DNA from: Phoma sp. XZ068
Taxonomy: Eukaryota > Ascomycota > Dothideomycetes > Pleosporales > Didymellaceae
DNA: 64,000 nt
Reading direction: 5' to 3'
Assembly: GCA_004835665.1 (NCBI GenBank)
Contig: RBKR01000014.1
Coordinates: forward strand, 620,001-684,000
The position numbers were made by a program, and so were the translations under genes. Shown piece after piece: positions 1 through 11,393 of the stretch (position 1 is the first letter of the stretch; each line of letters begins with the position of its first letter). The notes under the pieces were generated by a model. It searched no databases, was not told the DNA's origin, and worked only from the letters and a program-made list of their open reading frames with translations.

Positions 1-241
1 ATATTGCTGTTTATGATGTAGGATACGCAGCATCAGTGGTGCTGCGAGGGTGTCGTGGATATATGTTTGTACACTTAAGGGATCAAATGCTCTCGGCGAC
101 TACCGAGTGATGATCAAGGCGAAGCCGTCAAGCCATGCGGCAGAGGATCCGGAAATGCCGCCGATGGTGTAACCTCGAGGAGGGATGAGAGTGTGTCTAA
201 GATTTGTTAGCTGATTCTTCTCTGAAGATGATGGGCAGATC

Positions 242-2539
242 TTACCCGCTGCCGCCAGTGGCGTTGCCGAACCACTCGCTCGTTCTCCCTAGGCTTGTCA
301 GAATCTGGATGCCGTCAATCCAAAGTCCCGCCCGCAATGCGAAACCAAGAAGCATCTCCCCCTTCCGTGTGTCTAGCGGAAAGTCGGTTGCATGTCCGCC
401 TCTCTTGCCGAATACCTGGCTTGTTGAGTCTTCGTAGTAGAATTCCAGACCATCGACACACAGCCCAGACCATACTTTGATACCGAGCAAGAGTTTTGTC
501 TGAATGTGCGCACTGTCAAGGATGATTTCCACAGGCTGTGATCCTTCCATCTGAGAGTATCCCAACTTGCTGCTGCGGTAGCCCCAGCGGCCATCAGGAA
601 TCTTGACGCGCGCCACCTTTTGGTTTGCTAGCAGGCTGAAGTCCTCGATTACGTGTTTTCCTCCTCCTGCGGAATAGACCTCGACCTTCAGCTTGCACTT
701 CTGCTTCTCCTTTGGTAGCGCCGCACGCAGTTCGGTCTCGTCCAGTGACACCTGTCGTGGGTATTGAAGCTCGGCCTCTGGCCATTCTCTCCAATAACGG
801 CAGACATCGTCCCCTTCTGTGTACAGCTCGGCCCAAGCAATTCCAGACTTTGATGTTGCTATCACACCGCCCTGGCTAGAATCAACAGTCCAGACCTGTA
901 CACTGCCATCGTTGTTGAGGTCGGCTCTGTCGATTGGTATCCGGAAGCACGGGTGGAACCTGAAGCGTAGCACATCCAGCCTGTGCCATCTGCACTCATC
1001 CTCCGGTAGTACCAGCCGCTGGCCAGGTGATTTTGTACGAGTCGAATAGGGTTCGCGGCAGATGAACGTGCGGTTCAGTGTGACATAGTCGCGTAACATG
1101 ACGCCAGACTCCTGGTGCGGACAGCCAAACAGGTGTCCAGTTTCGTGCAGGTGAGCGCCAATTCCAATGTTAGCCGCCTCCCAGTTGCTACCAGACTCGT
1201 TGCAGTCATTTGCTACAAAGTTGGTGTCGGTTCGCGTGCAGTCCTCGAACGCTTGGGTAACTTCCTCGATGCTGGATGGGTAGCTGTGTAGTGCTTGCGA
1301 CCCAAAGATGCCTAGTTGCAGGTCTGGCACTCCTCCACCAAGCGCTGCATGTCCTCGAATGACCTGCTCCTTGGCATCCCATGTTGAATCTAGGAACATA
1401 CAAGAAACATAGAGCTTTTGGCCTGGCGTGATATGAAAGTAGTCTTTGACAGCATCTGCAGCAATGCCAAACAGCTCGCCTTTCTTGGTTCCTGGACCAT
1501 ACTGTTGCGCTCGATCAAGATCTCTGATCTCAGCGACAGTCTTCTTCGAGCGTATAACGTGCACCTTTGCCTGCGTGCGAAAGTGGCCAGGTGCCCAGTC
1601 TTGGTAGCTTATGGTGCCCGGCTCCCACGAATCTTCCAGGCGGAAGCAACGTCGGCCAAAGCCATGGCGCTTCATCTGCTCGCCTGTGAATGCTTGCCAC
1701 AAATACGCCGCCATACGGAACTTCTTCACCGCGAGATCCAGCCCATTTCCTTCGGTCTGCATGCGCGATGGCGGTGCATCATATGTGCCTGGTGAATCGC
1801 TTCCGAGAATGATAGCAAGTTGAAGAGGCGGTGAATGTGTCAAAGGGAGATAGTTGATGTTTATGAACGCCGTGTGTGGGGAAATTGACTGGTTGCCGGA
1901 TGAGACCTTCGGTGACGAGAAGTCGAGGCGGACGCGATTCCAACCTGGCTCCAGATGTACCAATGCTTTGAAGTACGAGTCCCTTACTGGCCAGCATGTT
2001 GGCGGGAACCGGCCTTGGTGGTGGTTGACAGTGAGAGTGCCATCCAGCGGTTTTTGAGAAGGTTCGCCAACTTGTCCGAATATCAGCAGAACCTGCTGAT
2101 GAACCTGCCTATTGTCAGCACCTCCTATGGTCCGCAGCCATACTACAACATACCCAGGAGTTATCCGATACGGAAATCACGCGCGGTGCGAGTAACGACG
2201 ATCGATTGAACGAATTGTGCGAGCCATTGGTAGGTGTCGTGGACAAACCCTGTTACTCGATTAGTCCTATGCAGCAGACATTGTGCCATATCCACTCACG
2301 TTCATGCTATAGCGCTTCACAGGATCAACGCTGGGTCGAGCAGGTACGGGCGGTGCGTCGCCCTCGGTGGTCGATGTTGCAGGTGTAGTTGATGGTGTAT
2401 TCGATCCGACTGGGGACGAGCTCAGCGTGGAAGACGAGGGGCGCCGGCCTGCTTTTGTCGGGGATCGCTCGCCGTTCTTATCGCCTTTGGCTGACAGTTT
2501 GCTGCTCTTTCGGCGCAAGTTTTGGAGGAAGGAAGGCAT
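242..2539 (-). CDS. Zinc metalloprotease (metzincin-type) with C-terminal jacalin-like lectin domain
   Basis: Three exons are read: 2539-2300, 2249-2154 and 2104-242, giving 732 aa. Intron 1 has donor GTGAGT, an ACTAAT branch and acceptor AACAG. Intron 2 is 49 nt with donor GTATGT. The start at 2539 opens a basic, Ser/Pro-rich, probably disordered N-terminus. The active-site motif HETGH..GCPH, of the metzincin type HExxHxxGxxH, lies near residue 432, followed about 10 residues later by a possible Met-turn (GVML). The last ~130 residues contain a GKRGG...FPLD segment, the repeated 'GL.(I/V)DG(I/L)' pattern and a closing WFGN, as in jacalin-like beta-prism lectins. Overall it resembles the fungal family of yeast YIL108W (about 700 aa), a putative zinc peptidase whose substrate I do not know. 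No signal peptide is visible, so it is probably intracellular. A lectin-directed role is inference. The protease call is firm; the physiological role is open. Confidence 0.88.
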
Positions 2540-3869
2540 GGCCGCTATGCTGTTGTGACTGTGGAATGCTAGACGTTTTTATGAACTCATAGGCGTAACG
2601 AGTGGCAGCTGGAGGGCAGATGCCTGCACGAGAACTGGAGAAGTCGAGCAAGTCGGTGGTGACGCGTAATGCAAGCGCGGGAGGATGCGTGCGGACAATC
2701 GAGCTGCGGAGGACGGCAGTGGCAATACGCCAGGTGAAAATGTTTGGCGCGAACAAACGAGTGTCACTAGAGGCTGTTCAATGTGAAGGGCGAGAAGCGG
2801 GCGCCGCTGTGATCTATGTTATGGCTTGCCGTGCTGAGGAAGAAAGCAGGTGCGTTCGTCGATAAGCCCTGTCTTTGCAGAGCTAGGCAAGGAAGTAGCA
2901 TCCAAGGGTCGAACTTGGTCACGGCAGGCACGTGCTGTGTTCAGCTTGAGCAAGACAATTGCAATGCGCAAGAATCCACCGTCAAAGTTGGCAAGATGCA
3001 GAGGCTCTTGGAAGTGTTCGGATGGAGAATGCAGCGCCGCCAACGGCTCTCCAATGGTCGGAGAATGACGTTGAGCCTAGCCACGATACGCCCGCGCTGC
3101 ATCCGGCCCACATTTGGTTCGGTTGAGTTGCACCTGGCTGGCCTACAACCTGACAGCAACGCCCGTGATAGCTTTGGGCAACGCTGGACATGGACATCAG
3201 CACACATGGATCCCCATGTCGAGCTTCTTTCGCAGGTGCAGATGCAGGTCATGTTCCACGCAAATGCAGGTCAGGAAAACCCTACTTGTCAACGCCACAC
3301 CAGGCTTTCAATTCCCGCGCTTTCGAGAATTTCGGGCCATTGGTGAAATGCGCACAATTTGGCCGATACCTTCGTACAGTCAAACCTATAAGCAGCCTTC
3401 AATATACATATTAGCGCTCGATATCAATGCAGGATTGCGTTCCGCCAACTGCTCTGCGTTGCTGGATCTGGAGAACCGCAGCCGGCTTGCCTTGCCACAG
3501 CGTCCCACAATTTCGGCAGAGGCGCAGGATGCCGCCGCCGCTATACCGTTCCTGTGCAAAAATACAATACATTGACTCAGCACAGCTCCAACATGCGACT
3601 AGCCTGCTCCTTGCGCTCTTGCTCAGGTGGAAGTGGGCTGGCTGCTCGCTTCACACAGGCCTCGAAGCACTAGGTCGCTGAGATGATGCGTGTCTGACAT
3701 TCACCAGCCTTGTCTCTGGTCTGTGCTTTTGACTTCGACGCTAGACTACTTCTCCACTGCATTCCTCCTTCGCCGGCGATCGCTTCAGCTCGAGATCTCA
3801 ATGCTTGTCACCGCTTGAGACAACCGCCAGTGACCCGACAGCACCCCTTCTCTGCACAATCTCTCCACC
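2540..3869. other. Intergenic region, no supported gene
   Basis: This 1.3 kb separates two divergent genes, the metalloprotease on the minus strand and the Whi5/Nrm1-like gene on the plus strand, so it should hold both promoters. Open frames here overlap on both strands, lack recognisable domains and lack a convincing intron/exon structure. The last ~150 bases before 3870 are pyrimidine-rich, as is common in fungal 5' leaders. Confidence 0.6.
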
Positions 3870-5094
3870 ATGGCTGAACAAGACGAGGTTGCTAGCAAGG
3901 TCTTGCGGCGAGCTCAGGTGTCAAAGGTTGCCCACCCAGTGTCCACTCCCTCGGCCAGTTGTTAACATTGTGCGGCAGATGACCCGGACGCTGCAGAACA
4001 GACTGGCTCTGGCCAACGTCAAGATCAAGAATGGCTGGGAGAGCCTCAGCCTCGACGCCATTGAGCCCGTCATTGATGTGGAGCTCAAGCGTAAGCGCCC
4101 TGGGTCCAGCAACGAAGCCATGTCCGATGCCTCGAGCGTCTCCGAGCGCTTCTACCAGCCAGGTGTGCTCGACTCGTCTCCGCTCGCCGCCCCCATATTC
4201 TCCGACGATGTTCGACGATCAGGGACCCGGTCGGTCAGCAGTGGCAGCCAGCACAAGCGCACCCGGTACGACAAACCCGTCAGCAGATACCCGGCGTCGA
4301 GCAACCACACCCGCAACAAGGTCATGCGATCTGCCACAACGGCTTCGTCGTCATGGAAGAACAACTTCCACCTGCCTGAGTCTTCGCCCGTGTACCATCG
4401 CAGACACGCCCGCTTCGGCCGAACCCACGTGCCCAGCCTCTCCTTTGTCTCCGAGACCTCCACCATCCCCGACGACCCTCGATCCCCTCTCCTATCCGAA
4501 GAAGACGACGAAGATCTTCCCATCACCTCGTTCCAGATCAACAAGTCACACTTCGCAACGTCGCCGATTCGAGCTCGAGCGCCACGTACACCACCGCCAG
4601 ACATCGCCCGCTCAGCCCGGCTTCGCCAGAGGGGCTTCACTGCCGCTGGCGCCGCTCGTGAAGGAAAACATGGCGAGGACGATGCGAACCTGCTGATGTA
4701 TCTGGCTACATCACCAACACCAGTGCGAGCAGGCTCTGTGAAGCACCAGATGCCAGCCCCATCCACTCCACCTTCAAAGACAACGCCCTTGCCATCATCT
4801 ATGATGTCCACGCCTGGGGGCAGCGGGCAAACATATGGAGGCTTTGGAATTGCTACGACACCCAACAACCTCAACTTTGCAGAGTTCCTGAACATGACAC
4901 CAAGCCCGGCACAAGCACAATTCGGCTCAGCATGGAATCGCACACCAGTCACAGGCAAAACTCCTGCCGCAGTGCGCGAGGCCAGGCGCCGTATCAACTT
5001 TGACAACCTTGCGCCTCCTACCGGCGATGGCCCACGGATCATCACCAAGGTTGAAGGCTTGGGTATGGACCTCGGCGGCGAATTAGTCTCGTGA
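3870..5094 (+). CDS. Whi5/Nrm1-type G1/S transcriptional corepressor
   Basis: Two exons are proposed: 3870-3926 and 3979-5094, giving 390 aa. The intron is 52 nt, with an unusual donor GTTGCC, a GTTAAC branch-like element and acceptor GGCAG. It joins a basic N-terminal helix (VLRRAQVSK) directly to MTRTLQNRL. The segment RLALANVKIKNGWESL.LDAIEP, around residues 25-50, matches the GTB motif with which Whi5 and Nrm1 bind the SBF/MBF G1/S transcription factors. The rest is Ser/Pro-rich and disordered, with many SP and TP sites and an SPPR..P-like basic tail, as expected of a target of cyclin-dependent kinase. No enzymatic domain is present. The family role is repression of G1/S genes until CDK phosphorylation (Whi5) or on exit from G1 (Nrm1). 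I cannot say which of the two it is. Without splicing, an ORF from 3805 would give 429 aa with an unrelated N-terminus, which I consider less likely. Confidence 0.8.
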
Positions 5095-7072
5095 GCATCT
5101 ACACCTATCTCACGATACCCTCAAGTTGTGAGGACCCAACACGACCCTTTAACGACCCTGGATACCCTGTGTATATCCAGCCCATGGTATTGGTCCGACG
5201 ACACTTTACTTTCCTGTCTTTCTTGTTTGCGATATCACTTGTTTAGCATGGCGTTCACGGACGGCACCTTTAAATTGCACAGCTTGCTCTTTGGCGAAGC
5301 TTTGCAGTGCTCACATTCTCGAGCGTCATTTTGGATCTCGGTAGTTTTGAAACCCATTTGACGGCAGTCTTCACATTTATGGATTCTCTTTTTGCGAGGC
5401 GGGCAACACAGCAAGCGCTGTGTACCACATACAAACGGCATCGCACCAGGCAGCGAGGCTGGCCACAGAAATGATTTCCTTTGTTCTTCTGAGCACAATA
5501 GACCGCGGCTGGAAGGCCAGCGAGATGGCCAGTTTCTGTAAAACCGCGGACGGTGCACCTAGATATATCCAATAATAAACATTTCACACTAATCACACTT
5601 TCATTCGCAGATAATGCTCGACGGAATGGTTCACTCTGACTCTGGACTGCATATTGCGAACCTTCGCTTATGTCCAGCAAGCTTTCCATCTGGAAACATC
5701 TCCGCATACGAGCACGACAGCGAATCGTTGCTACGCCACAGCTAGGATCGCCAACGCATGTTCGGCGACTCCTTAGCAAGGAGCAGCTGCGAACCTGACA
5801 TCGAAATCTCACCTCCAAATCTGCCCTGCGCAAATTTTTCCCGTAAACACCTCCATTCACGATGTGGACATCTAAAAAAAAATCTGCCAAAAGCCAACAT
5901 GTTAAGCCGGTGGTTTTATGTCACGGCTGCGGAGCTTCATGCACAGTGCACACCGGAAGTCCCACCCCTTGCAGCATCGGCCTTGCACGCACACTACTTT
6001 TTCTGCAGTACCGCAGAACCGCCAAAACGCACCACCCTGTCACTTTGCATCTCGACGCACGCACGTACATCAAACAAAGAATCTCGCCTTGTGCCCCCCC
6101 CGATCTGCCGCGAACGGCTGGTGCATGTGTAGTTTGCTCTTACCTACTTACCTACCCCTCGAAGCATCATTGATGACGACCCAATGAAACCCCTCGCCAT
6201 GGCGACGCGCCCGGACGCGTTTCGACGTGCGAGTTTGGCGTCCGTAGGTGCGGGTCGTAGTTTGGTAGGCGCTTTTGGTTGGCTGGACGATTGCTAGGGT
6301 GCCTTGCGCTAATGTGTGCACTTATCAACCTTGATTGGGATAGGTTACGGTACGCTGTTGCTGATGTAAGGGGAGTTAAATCACGCTCGAGGGGTGGGGT
6401 GAGACGAGGCTGGGTGGCACTTGGTGGCTTGCGTGTGGGTCGGGGTTGCCGGCTTGGGGCGGGATGATGGGGATCTGCGATTGATGCGATTGTGTTGTGA
6501 ATGTTAATTTCGCATCGATGATTTGGTGGTCTTGTTCAGAAGAAAAGGTCTGTGTTTCAACGCTTTGTCTCGTCGTTCTTGTGAGACTCAGTGCTGCGCA
6601 ATTCATTGTCCGCGGACGATGACCACCGGCAAACAACCACGGCAAACACGGCAGACGCAACTGATTGGCTTGGTGTTGACACTCTTGCCAGGCTCCAGAA
6701 GCAGTTGTCGGCCCGTGAGATCGATTAGTATGTGGCTATGTATAGAATGTACGATATGGTGATCGCCAATGGCGCGGAGGGAGTATGATCTTTGACGAAG
6801 ACACATTTGAGAAGAGACAGCTCGGCCAAACACTTTCAACTGTGGTGCCGCAGACGTCTAGATCATTTCCACAGTATTCATACTGGCTACAGCACGGCCC
6901 AAATGAGGCTCATTCGCAGACCAGTTGCCCGGGAGTAGTAAACCGTACTTCCCAGTCGGGAAGGGTTGATTGCTGCCAGAGTAAGCTGGTTTTACTGTTT
7001 TATACAACAATGGCTGATCTGTTCTCGAAACAACCAGATCTTTCGTTTCAAGCTGGGGTCGCTGGAATCCTC
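5095..7072. other. Gene-poor intergenic stretch
   Basis: About 2 kb lies between convergent genes, the Whi5/Nrm1-like gene ending at 5094 and the Zn2Cys6 factor ending at 7073. Several open frames of 60-206 codons occur on both strands, but none has a recognisable motif, biased codon use or splice sites that extend it. A short A-run lies near 5874-5883, and an ACGCGC/ACGCGT pair lies at 6205-6220. The length is unusual for a convergent interval; a non-coding RNA or lineage-specific gene cannot be excluded. Confidence 0.5.
6205..6220. promoter_or_regulatory. Possible MCB-like pair (ACGCGC / ACGCGT) with no assigned gene
   Basis: ACGCGC and ACGCGT, the MluI cell-cycle box core bound by MBF, lie ten bases apart. 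There is no supported gene start within 500 bases on either side. A palindromic hexamer is expected about 15 times per 64 kb by chance at even base composition, so this is a weak call. Confidence 0.15.
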
Positions 7073-9886
7073 CTATGGCCACTGCAAATCCTTGGATAAG
7101 AACGGCGGAAATGTGAAGGGTGGTATCATGACATTGCCAGTATCCGTCTCAGCGCCGCCAAACAGTTGGTCAATTTCGTTCTGTAATAATGTGAGTCAGC
7201 GATTTACATTCATGTAACGTACAGATGTCTCTCGAAGAACTTACCCAGTCTATCTCATTCAAAGCATCCATCGGGCTACTACCAGTGGCACTGAGGGGAG
7301 CCCCATAGTTCAAGTTTGCACTTGGACTAGGTAGGTTCATTGGATCGCTGCCTTGCGATGTCACGCGAGGAAGAGACAAGAGGTTGCTGGAAGACGTAGC
7401 TGGTGGGTAGTTCGGTGGATACATGTCAGGGATCGCCATAAGTTGCTGAAATGTAGAGGTCGATGTCGGCAGCGGGATGTCAAAGGTACCCCAGTCGGCG
7501 TGTGGCATGGCTCCTGCAAAGTTTATGGCACCTGAGCCTGGGCCTTGGCTTTGCGATTGAGATGGTCTTGGTGGTCGGACTGGTTGTTGTAACGGTGACA
7601 TTGATACGCCAACTGGACTTGCGTTGCTGAACAGGACCTGGTCATTTCCTCCTGTTGAGGGCTGCAGCTTGTCCTGACCAGCTTGTTCAGCTGCCTCTTG
7701 CTGTCTGAGCTGATAACCAGGAGTTTGTGTTCGTGGCCCAGCTTGTGGCATGTCTTTTGGTGCCCTCCACCTCTTGACGTTGGCGTACACTTGCATCTTG
7801 TTCATCAATTCTACCAAAACTGCTCTAGTCTTCTCTGTGTTCGACATGCCTGGACCAAGTTCGAAGGCAAAGTCCAAGACCCGCCAGGCTCGCTGCTCCA
7901 GGGCTGGTGTGTACGGCTGTGCGTACAATTCGTTGAGAATCAGGAGCGCAGTGTGATACTGATGAAGGGCACCTACGTACCACGACCAGCTGGAAAGCGC
8001 TGGTTCTTGTTCAATGTTCTTACTGTGCTCAAGGATCATAATGGCGGCACTGAGAACGATCTGACGCAGGCGGTCAGGCATTTTGTGCCTATCTGAGCTG
8101 AGGTATTTCTGGAGGATATGGATGTAGAGCCTGGTGGACAGGATGCCATAGATCTGGGAAGCGAGTGCATGGAGCGGGGCCGTCTTGCTCAGCATTGGTA
8201 GATATGTCTTCTCCATTGCAGCTCTGAACGACTGGATATGTGCAAGTAGAGAGTTGATAGTGACCTTCTTCTCTCCTTCCTTTCTCTTTCGTTCCAGTTT
8301 GGGACGCTCAACCCACAGGTAGCGATGCATGTCATAGCACTCGAACCGCATGCGTGTAATCGTCATGTCAGTGAAGTGTGCACGGTCATGCTCAACATCA
8401 ATACTTCTGTCGCCACTCTCTGCTCGGTCGAGGTCTTCGTCGTCGATGTTGAGAGGAAGTCGGGTATCAAAGTCGTCTGGTCGGATTTGGGGCCGCGGAC
8501 CTGTCGCTTCGCAAGTTCGCAGATCGAGAAAGCATATCTGATGCCATACAAGACGTCGAACTTGACACTCGATGGGCGATGTGCTGTATGCTGCGGGGTC
8601 CTTATGCAGACCCATGCATTCGGCCAGGCGGATGCAGGTGCCTGTCAGAGCAGAGTGTGCGCGAGATACTTCCGCTCGACAAAGAGGAATCTGCGAAGGT
8701 ATTGTTAGTATTACCACATCACGTTCTTCGAGATGAAGCTCAGGGATATGGTCTGGCCGTCTTATAATTTCGCCTCCCGGCGGTTTGGGCAGTATGTAGA
8801 CTTACCAGGTACATGACAAATGCTTGCAGCGTTTCAAGCTTCGTGGTTTGAAGCAGATTTGCTCTTGATAATGCAGCTTCTGCAGCTTCTCTGAAATTGT
8901 CCACCAGACCCTGTTTGTCAACGTTGAATTCACTTTGTATCCTCTCGTTAGACATAGAGATTACAGAGCTCAATAGAGCCGCGAATACGACAGCTTGGAA
9001 TGAGTTCCGTGGTTCAATGCCAGACGTTACATTCTTCCAGAATGTTTCGTAGTGTCGCTCAAAAGATGGGCGGTGGACAGTCCTGGCAACCACATGTACA
9101 GCCTGCCAATAGTGTGCCATTAGCTTGTCAACCAGAACTTTGGCGGGCAGGTAGTTCATGAGGGTGGTCCGCTCTGCCCCTGGGGTGAAGAAAAAGCTAG
9201 AGGAGGGTGCAACGTAGTCCGATGATGGCATCATCCAATCCACAGCACCGGATGAGAGTGAACTTGGGTTCTGAGCTTGTCTTTTGGGCAGTTCCTTCAG
9301 CGCTTGCCCTAGCTACAACGGCGAATTTAGCTGGGTTCAGCAAGTGACCATGTAGACTCACCTCATCTGAGAACTTTGGCCGTACCAGACCGCCAATTCT
9401 TTCGGTAATTCTCAACTTGCCCATTGATATGCCGAGATCTACAATTTCGTCGTCGGCTTCGTCATCCTCGTAGTACACTGCATCTTCTCTGGCATACTCT
9501 GATGGCTTTAGGTCGTTGGTGTCTTCCTCCCCGTCATCTTCGCTGTAAGCCTCCTCCAGCCTCAAAGCTGCTTCAATTAGTGGCCCTGAGTGAGCTCGGT
9601 TTCGCTGTGTTATATCCTCTTCAAGACTCATTTCGAGTATGCCCATCTTTTCCTTAACCTCCGCCAACCTCGCTTGCGCTGCAGCATCGAAACTTGGGGA
9701 AATGAAGTGACATTGACGAGAGGCCTTCACGCAGTTAGTGCATGGATGTCCTCTGTCGCACTTCAGTTTTCGGCGTCGGCATTCCAGGCAGGAGCTGATA
9801 ATGCGGTTGCGACGACGCACACGAGGTTGTGCATTTAGTGCCCTTTTCTCGTCCAGAGTGCCAGCTGTGTTCAACGAATCAGCCAT
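7073..9886 (-). CDS. Zn(II)2Cys6 fungal transcription factor with fungal-specific regulatory domain
   Basis: Four exons are read: 9886-9362, 9312-8806, 8690-7245 and 7180-7073, giving 861 aa. Donors are GTGAGT, GTAAGT and GTAAGT, and all junctions keep frame. The DNA-binding binuclear cluster has cysteines at 33, 36, 43, 49, 52 and 59, with the spacing C-x2-C-x6-C-x5-C-x2-C-x6-C. A short coiled coil follows (LAEVKEKMGILEMSLEEDI), the usual dimerisation helix, and then an acidic stretch. Residues about 210-560 form the helical fungal-specific middle homology region (AHYWQAVHVVARTVHRPSF..HY, CIRLAECMGLHKDP). The C-terminus is Gln/Ser/Pro-rich and ends in a conserved-looking FPPFLSKDLQWP. It is a nuclear regulator whose target genes cannot be read from the sequence. 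No metabolic cluster adjoins it. Confidence 0.9.
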
Positions 9887-11393
9887 TGCTGAAAATGGAC
9901 CCTGTCGCAGTCTAATACATGCAAGATGGGTATACGATAAGCCACCGCTGTTCTTACGCACGTAGGCCTCGGCGTGTGAGCAGATCCCTGTGCAGCGGTC
10001 AGTCGCGCCCCATATGCACATCCATATATACTAACTTCAAGTTCGCCTCCGGACGTCAATTCGATCACCTAAGATATCTTTCAGATTCCCCACCCCGAAG
10101 ACGTGGGCGGCGGCTGATTGCTGAGATGATCGGCAGAGCCTCAGCAGAAACCCGAACCACAGTTCTCTTCAAGATCAGCGCTTGATGTGATCAGACAACT
10201 GAACGCTATGTCCGGTAGATTGTAATCTCACTGCAACGACTGTTGGTAGTAAGGACACCGAGTCGAATGACCCCGCTCGCCCGCTCTCAACGGGATGCTT
10301 TACGAAAGGGAAGCCTGAGGATCAAGAGAACACAAGCTCCTCCTGGTTAGCAGCGGTTGCAGAAGTAATCAAAGTGGTTATTAGATATCCTACTCCCTCG
10401 TACGGATAGCCGTTCTGCGGCTTATGGACGGTGCTGCTCGCTGTTTGTTACGTAGTCAAATTTGAAGGGTCGCGCTTACTCGATGATATCGCCGCCCAGA
10501 CTACAGGGTACCGAAGTAAAGAGGCGCCAGATGCGGCTCATCTCAGGTGGTCCTAGGGGTGAATATCGCCTCGATAACTTCATCGCGCCCACCAAAATAT
10601 TGGAGGAATGTGATTTGCAGCTTGTTAGGTCGCAGATGTAACTTATGATTGCAGCAAGTACCGATAAAGTGCAGTATCTATGGGATATGTCACCTATAGC
10701 TTCTGCCACCATGTGCTTTGCGCGACCAGTGCATTTACTTAGCACATGTGATTCCCGGCTACATGATGTCTGAGCGTTGGCCTTCCTTGGACAGCTTAAT
10801 GGGCTCTGAAGCACTGGCGGCGACCCGTTATTCTGGGTACAAAACCCACGAAACAAGTTCGACTTGTGCACTGAATATCTACTTGCGATCTGACTTAAGT
10901 GCCCTGGGGCTGCTCTTCCGTAAAACCTTGGCCCAGGCCAATCTCGTGCTGCCCTTCTCAAGATTGGCATTTATCAGATCAGACCTCCCTCGCTCACTAC
11001 ACTTGAAGTAGTGTCTTGTCGTTGAAGATATGTCACTCAGTACTCTCCATCATGAACGACAAGTGAAAAAGCAGCTGGCTGGACAGACAGAACGCAATCC
11101 ACGTGCTAATGAGGAGTGAGGCGTGAGGCGGGTCGGTGTGAAGGCGCAAAAGGGCAAGGCCGACGCGTGCACGAACAGGACGCGCGAACGCGATTTCCTA
11201 GGCCCCACTTGATATCCTCGACAACCACGCACTGACTTCGCCGCTCCTCCACGTAAACACAGTTCTGCTCGCGTCTTTGCTTGCTTAATCTTCATCTACA
11301 CAACTTTACATCGCAACTCTTAGCAGTAAACTTTTCTACATCTGCCGCCCAGAACCCACAACTGCGCTCCAATCTCAAGCCACAATCGTCAAA
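9887..11393. other. Intergenic region between divergent TF and ASF1 genes
   Basis: This 1.5 kb should contain both upstream regions. No supported ORF is seen. The part just upstream of ASF1 carries a cluster of ACGCG elements at 11163-11193, listed separately. The rest shows no repeat or RNA gene I can recognise. Confidence 0.6.
11163..11193. promoter_or_regulatory. Cluster of MCB-like ACGCG elements upstream of ASF1
   Basis: ACGCGT at 11163-11168, ACGCGC at 11180-11185 and ACGCGA at 11188-11193 fall within 31 bases, 200-230 nt before the ASF1 start codon. This matches the ACGCG core bound by MBF (Mbp1/Swi6). ASF1 is an S-phase histone chaperone, so G1/S control is plausible. Binding is inferred from sequence only. 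Confidence 0.4.

Noticed and set aside
4152..5048. 298-codon minus-strand frame opposite the Whi5/Nrm1-like gene
   Set aside because: It is a shadow of the Ser/Pro-rich coding frame, with no motif. The plus-strand GTB motif and CDK sites decide the strand.
5270..5890. 206-codon minus-strand frame downstream of the Whi5/Nrm1-like gene
   Set aside because: Composition is Cys/Arg-rich and patternless, no introns extend it and no family is recognisable.
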